The notes under the pieces: model-generated | The model's input: the letters and a program-made list of their open reading frames with translations, nothing else | Databases searched by the model: none | Told to the model about the DNA's origin: nothing | Program-made: the position numbers and the translations under genes | Assembly: GCA_030280995.1 (NCBI GenBank) | Contig: JASXTE010000002.1 | Location: 15,452,683-15,516,682, forward strand | Source: Hemileia vastatrix | Taxonomy: Eukaryota > Basidiomycota > Pucciniomycetes > Pucciniales > Zaghouaniaceae | Length of the DNA: 64,000 bases | Direction of reading: 5' to 3' | Shown here: positions 1 to 12,509 of the stretch, one piece after another | How the letters are laid out: each line of letters starts with the position of its first letter | Position numbering within the stretch: position 1 is the first letter of the stretch

Positions 1-2399
1 TCTATAATATAGATATTCTTCATCAATTAAAAATTTACCTTTTTCCAAAGCTTTTTGGTACTTTGGTGGAAGGGTTTTAATTAATGCTTGTATTGTAGCA
101 TTCTTTGGATCATTTAATATGGTGCATAACATTTTTAAGTCAGTGTCCTTATCATATGATTCCAGAATAGGCTGCAATAGCTCTTCCTCCATATCAACCA
201 CATATATTCCATGAATATGAATAATTTCATCCTCAGGATCATAAGCAGGATTAGAGTAATCATTTTGTAAAGGTAACCTAGATAACATATCCACATTTGA
301 GTGAACAATACCAGCCCTATAAATAATTATCATTCTCCCTCTGTACTCTTGAACAGCTAACTACCATCTGAACATATGTCTGTTAGGTTTTTTCAAGTTT
401 AAAAGGGATTTAACTGCACTGAAGTCAGTGACAAGTTCAAATTTCTGGTCATCTAGGTAATAATGTAGCTTTTCTAGAGCCCACACTACAGCTAAACATT
501 CCAACTGAGTAGCACCATATTTCAATTAACTATTTCTCAAGGTTCTTGAAATATAACAAATTACTACTTCTTATACTTTATCATTCATCACTTCTTTTTG
601 ATGGAGGGCAGCACCCAGACCAAAAAACTGGCATCAGTATATAAAACAAATGGCTGATTAAAGTTAGGTAAAGCAAGAATAGGTGCTGACATCAAACTGT
701 GTTTCATAGTGTCAAAAGCTCTTTGTCTTTCAGTATTCCAGACAAAAGCAACATCCTTTCTAGTTAATTGGGTAAGGGGTAAAGCTATAACTTTTTAATT
801 TTTAATATACTGTCTATAGTATCCACACATTCCCAAAAAACTCTGTAGCTCTCTAACTGTATTAGGAGCCTTTACCTGTTGTATGGCTGCCACTTTGTTT
901 TGGTCAACACATATCTGTAAGCCTGAAACAACATGACCAAGAACTTTTAAAGAATGGAAACCAAATTTACACTTCTTCAAAGCAAGTGTCATATTTATTT
1001 CATCCATTTTTTGGAACACTTTACACAGGTGGTTGAGACAGTCCTCAAATGTTTTTTAGAATATAATGATATCATCAATATAAACCATCAGCCAACCTTC
1101 AATTATCTCCTGATGGAATGTGTTATCCATGACTTTTAGATAAACTGAAGGGGCATTTTTAGGGCCAAATGGCATCCTAACATACTTATAAATACCCATA
1201 TGAGTAGCAATCATCAGAAAATTCTGAGAATTTTTCTCAACAGGTACCTGGTGATATCCTTTATTACCATCCAGACAGCTGATATATTTAGCACCCTGTA
1301 AGGTAGCATGTATAGAGCTAATCCTAGGCAAAGGATAGATATCATCAACAGTATAAGTATTTAGTGCTCTATAATCACCATATAACCTGGCTTTATATTT
1401 CTCATAAGAAATTAGGACAGGTGAGATAACACAATATTTAGGTGTTTCAACTACCTTTTCAATAATATTCATTTTTAAAAGGGTAGAGATATTGTCTTCA
1501 ATATCTTTTCTCTTTGTGGGAGAAGCAGGATAAGGCTTCTTCTTTAAACTAGGTGGTATATCAGTTAATGGACAAGACAATGAAAGTTTCATTTCCTCTT
1601 TAACTAATCCCAGTTCATGTGACCCATGAGCAAAGGCCATACGAAAAGACTTTATCAAGTTAATTATGGAATCTTTATCCTCACCAGAAAGTTGTTCTCC
1701 AAAAGAGGCATTGTCAATTTCATACATAAGGTCATGCATTTCTTTTGTAGATCTTCCTTTATATTGAACTACAGAATTACATGTGTTCAATTCTGGTTTT
1801 AATAATTTTTTGGAGGAAGAAATCTTAAATTTCCTCTTCCCATTCATCCCCATTGTGAAAAATTGGTTTGAGGGATCAAATTTTATGCCATACTTGGTTA
1901 AAATATCATTCCCTACAATAAACCAATTGCTTAAGTTATCATTTTTCATGACAACAAAATTACAAATGGCTCTTAAAAAACCATGGTTATATTTAAAAAA
2001 CACTGTGGCTTTGTTTTTACCAATGGGGGACAAAACAGAGCCATAACCTCTCCAATTTTCAGAAATGATAGGCATCAGTTTAGATTTATAGTCTTGATCC
2101 ACTGAAGCAAGTGCTCTTTCAGAAACTACACTTCCTCCAGCTCCAGAATCCAGAACAACTTCAAATCTGGTTCCATTAATCAAGACTGGTGCCTTGAGAG
2201 GGGCAATAACAATTGAGCTATCCTCAATGTTCTTTATGATCTCAGTATCTTCAACTGTAGATAAAGCATTATTATCAATATCAATAGTATTTAAATAATT
2301 AATATCCTCTTCCAGCATCAAGATTTCTTGTTGAGATTCATATGAAATATTTCTGGCACAATGACTTGACGTATCATCCAGTGCTACTGTGTCATCAGC
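1..2399 (-). pseudogene. pol of chromovirus A1: protease, reverse transcriptase, RNase H (partial)
   Basis: This part is in the same frame as gag, so the family makes one Gag-Pol frame. Protease has VLDSGAGGSVVS with an intact DSG triad (near 2130-2150). Reverse transcriptase runs from about 1560 and contains KARLYGDYRALNTY, LDGNKGYHQVPVE, MPFGPKNAPS and the catalytic YIDD (near 1065-1076). A stop follows directly after IIIF. RNase H starts with VLYTDASF near 640 and is frameshifted by one base right after it. The window ends before integrase. Stops near 1058 and 797 and the frameshift make it a pseudogene. Confidence 0.85.
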
Positions 2400-4667
2400 A
2401 TGCTCCTCTGTTTGTTCTACAAGATTTATCTTCTTTTCACAAAAATGGCCTTTCTGCCAAGGCTTGTTGCACTTGAAGCAAGTGTTTTTTGCATACTTCT
2501 TTGGTGCAACAGGGGCAGAAGGTTTACCAACCTTTTCCAGAGGTTTTTATTGGTAGGTGGATGATTTCTCCAAAGAGGTCCTAGGAATTAATCTTCTGGC
2601 ATCATACTTGTTGTTTAGAAGGATCTCATTAAAAGTATTAATGAAAGAAGAGGGTTCTCTGGAGAACTCAGTCCTAGCCACTATCAAGTCTCTCAGAGAC
2701 ATTGGTAATTTATAAAGGATCCTGTTCTTCCATAACTCAAACTCCATATTTGGATCCATTGCCCTCAAGATTTTTACAAGTTTCATTAAGAACTCAATAG
2801 GTTTATCAGTGGAAGGGCTATATTTAGTTTCCTCATACTGCCTCTGTTGAGCCATTCTGAACTTGGAGCCACCAAATTGTGCTTTAAACAATTTCCTCCA
2901 ATCATTCCATGAGTAGTCATTCCCATCCAGGAGAACAGATTCATACCACATTAGGGAAATATTAGTAATCAAAGAAATTACCTTGAACACAATTTCCTCA
3001 TCTGGGAGTTTGTAAGAATTTTTTAAGTTATAAATTCTGCAAATAAATTGCTGCCAATCAGAAGAATAATCACCATCAAATGTTGGGTACTGGTCAAGTT
3101 TTGGCCAATTCTTTTGATTTGAAGGAGTCTCCTTAGTAAAAGCTTGTTTCTGAGTAAGGAGCATCTGTAACTTCTCTAGTTGTGCAGTAATCTCATTGGT
3201 TAATCTCTCTGTTGAAGTTACTGGTGCATCATCACTTTTTAATGGAAACTCAGGGGTATCAACATGTGTTTCTGGAACTAATTTACTTTTAGATGAACTA
3301 GCCACAGGTAACTCTGGAGCATCCTGTACTATTTGTTCCTTCAAAGGAATCTCAGAATACTTTTGATCAATAAACAATGAGTTCAATTTCTCCTCAATGG
3401 TTGTTAGTCTGGTTTTTACTCTTGGAAGACTGGATAAACTCTCATTTATTGTTTCAAAAGATAACTGATTTTTATTTTGAAAAGATGAAAAATGGTCATT
3501 CAATCTTTTCAGATTCATCTTGTTTATCTCCAACTCCTGGCAACAGGCAGATACAGTATCTTTCAGTTTAGACAAATCATTTTTTATATTTTGCCATAAA
3601 GCAACTTTCTTTTCATTGGTTGCTTTGTAATGAGAAAATTCATCAGAAAATCTCTGTGATTCACTTCTTAATGCTTGATAACCCTGTTCAGTTAACAAAA
3701 TATTATATTTCTGAGTCAATTGCATGTTGTTCATTATATGATTTTGTTTGGAAATAATATCTCTCTAATATTCATCATTGATGTTAGCTACATCTGGAGT
3801 GTTTCTCAGTAAGGATACAGAGTAACTTTCCAGCATCTCATAAAACTCAGGTTCCAGTGTCTCATCAATAACAGCCATATCAGGATTTATCATTGAAGTA
3901 ACAATTAGAACTAAAGGATTAGATACATTTGAAATTTGTGTAATTTGTCTACTGTTCTCAGCCTCTACAGGTCTCACAGTCTCATCTCCTCTTCCATAAT
4001 TATCTGAGGGAACTGAATTAGTTATAAGAAATGGTACTTGAGAATCAATAGAGGGGCTTACCAAGGTTTGCTGGGTAAGATCATATTGTTTTTTCTTCTT
4101 CTTCCTCCTTGATAGGGGTGAGGAGGTGTGGGGTTGACTTATCTGTGTCTTGATGGACCTGCTTGGGGCGTCTGTTGATTTTGAGACAGGTAATCCCACT
4201 GAGTGTTCAGCCAATCCCACTGCCACTTGGGTACTTCCACTTTCTCTGGCTGCTGGGGAGTCAATTGATGAAGATCCCTGGGGGGAGGAGGTTTCCTCTT
4301 CTCTTGCAGAAAAACATCTATTTTTCTTACCTTTTCTTCTAGAGCATCTACTCTTGACCTCAATTTCAAGTTCTCTGTCCTTAATTCCTTTTTATGTGTT
4401 GACAGGTTCTTTACTTGTTGAGGTAATGGCATCTTTTTTATCTTGAAGCCTTTTGGAAGTCCTTCTTGGGGGTTTATAATAGGTTTCTGTTCCTGAGTTG
4501 TTTCCACCAGAACTTCCACTTCCTCCATCTCTACATCCTGATTGGGGCAATGATTGATTAATTTGAGATAATTTTCTAGTTAAATGGGAATTCACAGAAG
4601 TAGCCTCATTACAATCAATCAAATACAATTCTTCTTCATGTGCAGCAGAGATACCTTGATCAGTCAT
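2400..4667 (-). pseudogene. gag of chromovirus A1 (spliced, broken)
   Basis: Structural protein gene. Exon 1 (4667-4596, 24 codons) ends at GTGAAT. A 58-nt intron ends in CAG at 4538, and exon 2 continues in another frame with the QEGLPKGFKIKK block that A2 also has. Differences from A2 in this block fall mostly at third codon positions of that frame, so this frame and not the overlapping one is the coding one. A second donor, GTAAGC, lies at 4061. Further on come coiled-coil-like Gln/Lys/Glu-rich sequence, the capsid-like stretch around 2600-3120 (DQYPTFDGDYSSDWQQF) and a CX2CX7HXC zinc knuckle near 2490-2440. Stops near 4140 and at 3765 and 2547 break the frame. Confidence 0.75.
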
Positions 4668-5493
4668 TTCTAGTTTTTACTGCAATGAGCGAGGGAGAAA
4701 ATAAGATGAATTAATTTATATTTTTACTTTATATTTAAAAGAAAAATAATAAAATAAAATTTTCAAGGTAAAATCAACTAAAATAATAATCAATTAATTA
4801 ATTCAAAACAATTTAAAACCCGGATTATAAGATAATCAACTGAAGAAATAAATTTAAATTTTTTTATTAACAATTTTATGATAATTATTATCAGGATTTT
4901 AAATCAACTTAATAATTAACTACCAGGACTTAATTTCAACTGCAATAATTAAATATGAATTTTATAAAATTTTATTTTCAGGACAATTTGTCAACTGAAA
5001 CAAATAAAATTTAATTTATCAGGACAAAATTCAACTGAATATTATAATAATTAATTTTAAAATATAATTTTTATTCCTTCTAGGACTAAGAACACAATTT
5101 ATCTATTATTGTCAACTAGGAAAAATAAAAAAAATAAAAAATAAAAAATTAATTCCAATTTACTAGACACCTCCCCCTGTAAAATGAGCAAATTAATGCC
5201 ACTTACAGAGTGCTGAGTAAAAGGAAATACATAGAGAATGAAGAGTGAAAAGTGACCCACAAATAGTAATTTCAATAATTACCACAAATTATACGACGTT
5301 TAGTCAACAAATGAACCTAAATTTTGGAGCGCGGTTAGATTCCCATTCGCAGCAAAAAATTTTGTCACGTGATTTATGACGTTTGCCATTTTGTTGTTCA
5401 CTCATCCTTACAGGTACCTCGATGGCGATGGTCCCACAAACTCCGGTCCTCAAGATATTGATGCGCCGTCGACGATTTGGAAAGGCTCCCAAT
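4668..5493 (-). other. Leader of A1 with candidate primer-binding site
   Basis: This is noncoding AT-rich sequence between the LTR and the first gag codon. Two bases after the LTR end lies TGGGAGCCTTTCCAAATC (minus strand, about 5491-5474). It begins with TGG as tRNA-primed primer-binding sites do, and part of it (GCCTTTCCAAA) is shared with A2 at the same place. I could not name the tRNA. The 62-codon open frame here is not supported as a gene. Confidence 0.5.
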
Positions 5494-6304
5494 TGTCAAG
5501 GGGTCTTTTGGTCTAGAAAATTTATTTGAGGTTTATACAAGGGGTTTAAGTGGATTATTGGACTTTCAAAGGCAAGGTACGTATTTCTTAATCTACTTGA
5601 TTTTTTTACTCAAATTAATAAGAGGTAAATTTTAATATTATTATAATTTATATCTTTTAGAATTACAGTGATGTAAATACTAATGGTTATAAATAATAGT
5701 ATTAAAATTGTTTAACTAACGTGTTGTAAGAATTTGTAAGTTAAATAAGGAATGAATCAAAAGGACAAAAAGGAAGGGCCTTTTTATAGGCAATATGTGA
5801 GAAAATAGAACATGAAATTTACATCACCTAGTACAAGAGATTGAGAGGAAAAAACTTAAATAAAGAGAGTATGTGAAATAATAAGAGTACGACTAAATAG
5901 TGCATAAATAAAAGTAATTATTTTATTTGAAATAAAACTCTGAAACCTTTGGTCCGTCACATTTTGGTGCAAGAACATTTGATTTGAAATATTGAATCAA
6001 TAAAATCTAAACAAAGGAATTTGAAAAGTATTTTTCTTTTTATAATTTTATATATTTTTTTAATACTAATTTTTATTCCCATCTCATCTGTATTATTGAG
6101 CACGGGGTTTGGGAGTAAAAATATATATGGGACAAGTACTTATTTTTATTAATTATCTACATTACTTAGTGTACTTAGCTAGTTAATTGTAAGTAATACA
6201 TAAGTAGTTAATAATTAATTATTAATAAGGATCTAAAAGGCATGGCTTCACCTCAGTAAGATAATCAATTATTTTACTGGGTAAGTCTATTAGCCTGGCT
6301 GACA
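5494..6304 (-). repeat. 5' LTR of chromovirus A1 (811 bp)
   Basis: The LTR begins on the minus strand with TGTCAGCCAGGCTA at 6304 and ends in ...CCTTGACA at 5494. The solo LTR at 36632-37452 belongs to the same family and supports both ends, because there a perfect 5-bp duplication flanks the same termini. A TATA-like GGCCTTTTTATAGG block (plus-strand reading) near 5778 is shared by all LTRs of this superfamily in the window. Confidence 0.85.
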
Positions 6305-6586
6305 GAATCCATGATAATTCATTATCCTGCCTCTTATAACCCAATTTCTCTTTTTAATACCTGATCCCATACTCATCACATCCATGATGGAGTTTTAAGA
6401 AAGTCACATGACTTATAAGTTCTGATGCCATCCTTAAGTCTTTCCTCACTCTATTATACTAAATTTTGGTGGCAAAAACATAAAATATTTTTCTATCTAC
6501 ACACCCCACCTGCTCATTTGGTGGCAAATTCCCACTTCCCACTCATCACCTAAACCTTCTACTAAAAACCTTTTCTACCAACAATA

Positions 6587-7850
6587 ATGAAGCACCTCTC
6601 TAATAGGAAGCAAATTCACACAGCTATGAATTCTATCACTTTAATTTTAGCCACTGACTCTGATTCTGACTCTGGTTTGGAAGACACTTTAGCTTATATT
6701 TCTTATCTTTCCAAAAAGAGTTACATCATCCCAAGGGGGCGGAATCTTTATCATGATCTCAGATATGATCTCTGTTCCATTCTCAACATTCCTCAACTAA
6801 CCTTCACTCAACTATATTGAACTTCTCCTGATTTGTTTTTTAAACTTTCTTAACTCATCTCCAATCATCCTATCTTCCATAAAAATTCCCATAACAAACA
6901 GTGTGATCCTGCCTTTCAACTTGCTGTTGCACTATGTTTTATTGGTTCGAATGGAAATGGTGCTGCTTTAAGAGGTTTAGATAATCTCTTCACCATATGA
7001 TATGGTACCGTCATAATATAAACCAAGTGCTGCCTGATTTCTATCCTTACTCACAAGTTTCAAACACTTGCTTGGCCAACTCCACAACAGTGACTTAAAT
7101 CCTCTCAAGCAATGCAAGCCAAAGTTTTTCCTGGATGTTTAGGTTTTGTTGAAGGTAAAGCTATACCTTTGAGTCACAATCTTGATCATGATGGCAACCA
7201 TAATTTTGATTGCAAAAAAAGGTTTCTTCAAAATTTTCTTCAATTTCACATCTTTCATAAATTAACTTTTTATCTTCTTTGTACATACTCTATTGCTGTT
7301 CAACTTTTCAGTGACATCAACAAAAATTTTATTGCTTTTCATAGTGGCTTCCCCGGCTCATGTCATGACTCTTCTGCATTGCAAAGAATGAGGATTTCTC
7401 AAAGTCCTGACTCATACTTTGATGAATCTCAGTATCTCTTTGCAGACTCAGCATATGCAAGTGGAAAGTAAATTTTACCTGATTTCCTTGGTGCAACCTT
7501 AGGAAATTTCCCCAAAACCACCTATTTTTATCACCTTTCCCAATCAGGAGTACAGATTGAACATTCTATTGGTATTTTAAATGGAAGATATTCTAGTCTC
7601 AGAGAACTCAGAATCTAATTTTAAAAAAAAAATGGAAATCAAAACTGCAAATTGTTATATTATGACTTGCATTATACTTCACAATATCCCAGCTGATTTA
7701 AAGGATGAGTTGAATGATCTTTATGAAGAAGAGGATCCTTAACCAGCACTGGCTCTCCCCTCCCTTGAATCACAAAACATTCATTCAACTGGCATACACT
7801 TTTTCATTATGCTAATCACCCTCCACCATTTTGACACACAATCCTTTTAA
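6587..7850 (+). pseudogene. PIF/Harbinger DDE transposase, copy 1
   Basis: Cut-and-paste transposase of the DDE_Tnp_4 type. It starts MKHLSNRKQIH as the second copy starts MKHLSTRKLLH. The nuclease core is readable at 7112-7600: FVEGKAIPL, then GFPGSCHDSSALQR, then LFADSAYASGK, then IEHSIGILNG. The C-terminal stretch near 7630-7690 (IMTCIILHN) is typical of this family. In the second copy the first block reads FVDGTTIPL, so the first catalytic Asp has become Glu here. Stops after residue 77, in the middle region and at 7469, plus frameshifts, mean no full protein can be made. Confidence 0.8.
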
Positions 7851-8594
7851 TTTTTTTTCATACTATCCAAATTTCCACTTTGTATACTTTATTCACTTGG
7901 CTTGGTATTTTTGTTTGTTGCATATTTGTTTTTTTTTTGAACTTACAGTGAATATTTCTTTTTTGGATGGCTCATTGGTTATCTTTCACCAGCTCAACAT
8001 GAAATCACATATTTTTTCAGTGTTTCTGTTTTTCATTATTCACTCATATCCTTCTCCTCCTCTCCTCAAACATCCTTCAAATATTTTGGTTGCATTTTTT
8101 TAACTCATCTCAAAAGGTAAGTCATTTTTTCATTTTTGTTGATTTTTGATTTGCTAATCATGAATTTTGTTTTTGCTTTTTATTGCTTTTTTTTGTTTTT
8201 TTTTTGTAAGTGCTATACTTATTTTTTTTCAAGGTTAGACTAATTTTTTTTGTTTTTTCTCTCCCTCTTTTCTCTCTTGTCCTGCTCTTTTTCTCTCCTT
8301 TTCCCCCTTCTTGACGGCCTCAATCCCCCCTTTTCCCCCCTTATTCTCTTGTTCACCCCTCATTCCTCACCTTTTCCCACCTTTTCCCCCTTTTTATCCC
8401 CTTTAGGTATTCTTTTTTTACCCTATTTAGGCCCCTTATACCCCCCTTTACATTTTTTTCCCTCTTTAGGCCTTCTCACCCCTCCCTCCCCCCCTCATCC
8501 CCCTATCCCCTCCCCCCTACCCCCTCCACTGCTTCCCCCCCCTCCACTCCCCCCCTCCCCCCTCCCCCCTTTCCTTCCCTCCTCCCCCCTTTAA
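7851..8594. repeat. T-rich then C-rich minisatellite arm (copy 1)
   Basis: T-rich sequence grades at about 8270 into a run of C-rich degenerate units with repeated CCCTTTAGG cores up to 8594. The copy 2 counterpart at 49481-50065 shows that this is one arm of an inverted C-rich/G-rich array. The matching G-rich arm in this copy is at 9406-9660, separated by a retroelement fragment. Proline-rich open frames here are composition artefacts. Confidence 0.6.
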
Positions 8595-9405
8595 TCCCTA
8601 AATGAATTGCTTAGAGATTGATCTCTGGACAAGCTCCATACAAACTCTGGTGATCTCCAGACAAGCTACATCCAAGCTCTGGAATTCTCCAGTTAGGGAA
8701 AATAGGGCACATGACATACTATGCATATAAAGCCTGTAAACTTAAAATTAGATGGATCCAGGAATCTGAAAACAACTTATTCATCAACCACATTAACATA
8801 TATTATCAAAAATCATTACTATTTGACATAACAAATTATAAAATTGTAATACCCTTATAAATATAACACTTTTAACACAAAAATTTATTAATTTCACTCA
8901 TCATCACATATATTAAGTTTTAGGGTACCTTTTTAAATGTCTTTTTACCAGGGATCTGAATATGATAGCTAAATCATATAAAAATAAAATCTTCATAAAA
9001 ATATATTATTCAATCATTTAAATAACTTTTCTAAATACAGCTTCACTGTTGTGTTTCTTACCCTCATTATAAAGAACACTCATTCAACATCTCAAACCCT
9101 TTAATAACAAATAGCTTATTGGTCATTTCATAACAAGTAGAGACTATAGCTTAGTTTATTGTGTACTCTTATTTTACTTGAAGGGACAGGGCTTCTTAGG
9201 TTTATCCATCTCCCTTAGATTTTGCTTACAGAAAGGCTACTAAAAGAGTCTTTCTACATTGATGGTGCCCAACATGGGGTTTAATTTTGCTATCTCTTAA
9301 TTGATCTTACTTGGTATCTAGACTTTCTTAGCCTGAATGAGGCTTTTAAATGACCACTTATCTTATTTAAGAATTTTATCTTATACATTTGGGATGTCTT
9401 CTGCT
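8595..9405 (+). mobile_element. Fragment of a C/D-type retroelement: partial LTR, PBS, leader, gag start
   Basis: From about 8610 to 9258 it matches the distal half of the C LTR (25413-25807 and 60706-60899). The LTR end TTTCTACA is followed by TGGTGCCCAACATGGGG at 9263-9279, a primer-binding site like that of element D. The gag start codon is at 9394 (MSSAAGSGG, compare MSSTIGTA in D). The 5' part of the LTR and everything after the gag start are missing, and no target duplication is visible. It sits in the middle of the GC-rich array of Harbinger copy 1. It also preserves the uninterrupted version of the LTR site into which Harbinger copy 2 inserted. Confidence 0.75.
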
Positions 9406-10177
9406 GCTGGATCTGGTGGAGGGGGTATGGGGGAAGGGAGGAAGCAGTGGAGGGGATAGGGGGATGAGGGGGAGAGAGAGATGTGAGGTGTCTTAAAGGG
9501 GGGGAAGAGATGTCTGAAGGGGGAAAAGGGAGGAGAAACTGGTGAAAAAGGGGGGTAAGGTGATTTCAAGAAGATCAAGAAGGGGGAGGGGGGTTTGAGG
9601 ACACCAAAAAGAGTCAAATGAGGAAGACAAGGAGGGGTGATATGAGAGTTTGTAAAGTATAACTTCTATTATTTTTATTAACAATATTTTGTTTTTTTGT
9701 TTTTTTACAGAATATCATTATTTTTTTTCTTTATTTTTTTACAGAATATTATTAAAAAAATTCTTTACAGTTCAAGCTGATTAAAAAATTAATTTAGTGT
9801 GTTTATAATTTTGATTTTTTATTTTTGGGAAATATTTTTCTGATGCAAATTTTTTTTATTTTAATTTTTGTGTATAGTTTTTTTTATCATTTTTTTCAAG
9901 GACTTTAGGTGGTATATCTAAAGCCTAATAACTTTAAAATTCATTTATTTAGCAAATAATTTTACTGATGTTTGTTTTTATTTTATTTTTTCCTTTCAAT
10001 TTTTTTTCAAGGACAGTTTTAGTAATTGATTTATTTTCAAAAAACAATTATTTGGATTATTTTTTATCAATAAAATTCTCAAGGTTGAATAAAAAAGCTA
10101 AATTTTTTGAGTTTTATTTCTTTTCCATTCCATTATTTTGGTTTTTGACACAAATTTCTTTTTTTCAGAGAAAAAAA
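9406..10177. repeat. G-rich minisatellite arm, then AT-rich spacer
   Basis: 9406-9660 is G-rich, with units such as GGGGGAAAAGGG, and is the complementary arm of the C-rich block at 8270-8594. 9661-10177 is T/A-rich with no supported gene. The 93-codon open frame starting at 9968 only becomes meaningful at its inner Met (10178). Confidence 0.5.
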
Positions 10178-10882
10178 ATGTCTATTTTGTCAGAATCACC
10201 TCTTACTTATCTATCATCATCCTCTTTATCATCATTATCATCATTTTAAAATTCATTTTCATTTCAATCATCATCCAAAATATCAAAAAATAAAATAATG
10301 ATGATCAAATTCAGCAGAAAAAAAGAAAATTAAAAAAGAGAATTCATTTGAATTGCTTATTTGGCCATATATCTAATATTGAGTACTATAAAACTAGAGT
10401 GGATCAAAAAAATTCTTATCCAAAAAAGTTACAAGAAGATTTAATGTATTTAACCAAATAAGGAGAGGATGAGACTAAAGCAGTTAATATCTTTTGTTGT
10501 CAAATGTTATTATTACTCATTCAGGATTCCATAATAAGATTCATATCAATAGGAATGACGCCAATTATCTTACTCTGGGAATATCCACATATATCAATCT
10601 GATAACTGGCCAAACAATACCATCTCCAGCTAAAATCAAAGAAATGGCTTATATTTTCCAGACCATCAGTGCATGATTGATTTTAGTTTGGGAAATGGTG
10701 TGATTGAAACGATTCAGAATTCTTCTCAGGATTATCACCAAATGACCAAAGCTCCACCTGGCTTGGAATCTTGTCAAGAGCTCACACATTTGGGATGTTC
10801 TTTTCAAATCAGTCAAAACTTAATCCACCAAATAAAAAAGGTAAAAAAAGAAGGTAAGTTTAACAGATATAAAAAAAAATGA
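10178..10882 (+). pseudogene. Tet/JBP-like 2OG-Fe(II) oxygenase remnant, copy 1
   Basis: It starts MSILSESPLTYLSSSS, matching the copy 2 gene, which begins MSSSSDSPL or similar. The readable domain is at 10494-10870: ITHSGFHNKIHINRND, then LGISTYINLITGQTIPSP, then after a frameshift MIDFSLGNGVIETIQNSS, DYHQMTKAPPG and HLGCSFQIS. This order and these motifs resemble the fungal Tet-like 2OG-Fe(II) oxygenases annotated in rust fungi (known family, recognised from memory). The proximal metal motif reads H-I-N where HxD is expected, and the distal His (DYHQ) is present. Compared with copy 2 about 630 bp of the central coding region are deleted. The last assignment is the least certain; it could be another double-stranded beta-helix oxygenase. 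Confidence 0.6.
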
Positions 10883-11622
10883 AGTATATCAAAAAAGTAT
10901 GGGGATTAGTAGAGTCATTAAATATTTTTTATCTTTTCATAAATTTTTTATAAATAACTCTTATATTTCAAATTTCTAAAATAAAGTAATGTTCCAATGA
11001 CCCTGTATTGTATAAATGGTAATCATGATAACATCAAATTGTTTCATGGAGTTCATCTTTTCTATACCTGTGAAAATTCCCAAACTTAGTTTCTAGACTT
11101 GTTCCACATTTTGGCGGGATGAATTTTCATTACTTTAAGACTAGGGATATTTATATATATTAGTTTTTTATATATTAATTTATGTAATTATATTAAATTT
11201 TGGTGATTTTCACCCCTTACTTCAATATAATCCAGGGGAGTGTATTGCCAAATTTTCAAGTCTGGCATGTGAAATTGATGATTTAGAAAAAAATTTAGAG
11301 TTTTGTTGACTTAGCTGTATTAAGAAAAGTAAATTTATTGATTTGAATGTAAAGAAGAAAAAATTTATGATTTTTTCAAATTTTTGCAAAAAAAAATCAT
11401 CTATAATCAAGACCTTTAAAAAGTCAGTGCATACAAAATTATTACCATAAAGAAATAAAACAAAATCATTTTAACCAGACAAACAAATAATCTAAAATGT
11501 TGCAATAAAATTTTTCAAATCTCAGTGAGGAGTGGGTACCAAGTATTGATTATTAGATTTAATAAATTCTATCAATAAAACTTTATAAAAGAAATAAAAA
11601 AACTAGTTATAAAACATTTTCA
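10883..11622. other. Intergenic part of Harbinger copy 1 with one hairpin unit
   Basis: AT-rich sequence between the oxygenase remnant and the convergent Myb-like gene. 11205-11290 holds a single unit of the CACCCCTTACTTC... element (then CCAGGGGAGTGTATTGCC) that is tandemly repeated in copy 2 at 46905-47335. No gene is supported. Confidence 0.5.
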
Positions 11623-11716
11623 TTAAGCATTCAAATTCCTCAATAGATATATTTGCTAAAACACAATCTCTCAAGGAATCTTTCTTTTTTGCACCTTATT
11701 CAAGTTGATACTTTAG

Positions 11717-12509
11717 TGTCACCAGAAAACCTAGGAAAAAGGTCAAGGGTGTTCCTGGAAGTGAGATGGAGGGAGGAGTTTAGAAACATCTTTGATGCAC
11801 AGAGGAAATTATCGTGGAAGTGATTTGAAGATGACTCAAAGAAAGAGCTACTGCTTTGAGATATGTTTAATAAGAATTCTAATATAATTTAAAGGTAATA
11901 TTAATATTCTTAAGATCTCACAAAGGGTTGGAAACTCAATAATCAAAGATTTAAGACTTATAAATGATTACTGAGAAAAATAAGGAAATGTACAATCATA
12001 ATTATTTAACCTAAAGCTTTACCACTATTAACTATATATACATTTTATAATTTAATTCTAAAGAAATATCAAACCAAAATCCAACCCCTCCTCGCATTGA
12101 CCTTATACCCATCCATCATTCTGCCCACCACAGACCTCCGAAAATACACCCGCTACACCTGGACCCTCCTCAATAACATCCATTAACCCTTTAATCCTCC
12201 ACTAAACATCCCGTCCATGCTCACTACCCCTGTTATTAACCCACAGAGACACAATGACCCTTTAGCAGAATATTGCATTGACCGTTGCGCTGTGCGTCGG
12301 CTATTCGAAGAAAAAGACTGAACACACTATTGAGAGCTTGACTAATTTAGATTTAAAGTTTTAGATTAGTGCAGTTGAATAGTCAGTACACAAAGGAAAG
12401 TTGCAGTTGCTATGTAGAATCACTTCTGGGCTTTTGAACATGGATTTAGACCTTGTTATTATTGATTTAATGAGCTTCTTTTGCCTTGAGTGTCACGTGG
12501 AACGTGACA
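11717..12509 (-). repeat. 3' LTR of B1
   Basis: 793 bp. On the minus strand it begins TGTCACGTTCCACGTGACA at 12509 and ends ...TGACA at 11717. It matches the second LTR at 18410-19220 over its length and ends exactly at the TTTAG target duplication. Confidence 0.9.

Larger units (their letters stand above)
1..6304 (-). mobile_element. Ty3-type chromovirus A1, 5' LTR plus gag-pol, 3' end outside window
   Basis: An LTR retrotransposon on the minus strand. From its 5' end it has an LTR (5494-6304), a leader, a gag and a pol that runs off the left edge of the window within RNase H/integrase. The protein order protease, reverse transcriptase, RNase H and the close match to the complete element at 29530-39476 identify it as Ty3/Gypsy. 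It is inserted in the subterminal part of a Harbinger-type transposon. The corresponding uninterrupted sequence is in the second copy near 52130-52144. The left-hand target duplication cannot be checked because it is outside the window. Many in-frame stops mark it as inactive. Confidence 0.9.

Noticed and set aside
1783..2046. Plus-strand open frame within A1
   Set aside because: Shadow of the protease region; a similar shadow appears in A2 at 33836-34312.
8250..8594. 114-codon Pro/Leu-rich open frame
   Set aside because: Produced by the C-rich minisatellite; no counterpart protein in copy 2.
9381..9684. Two Pro/Ser-rich minus-strand open frames
   Set aside because: Reverse reading of the G-rich arm of the same repeat.
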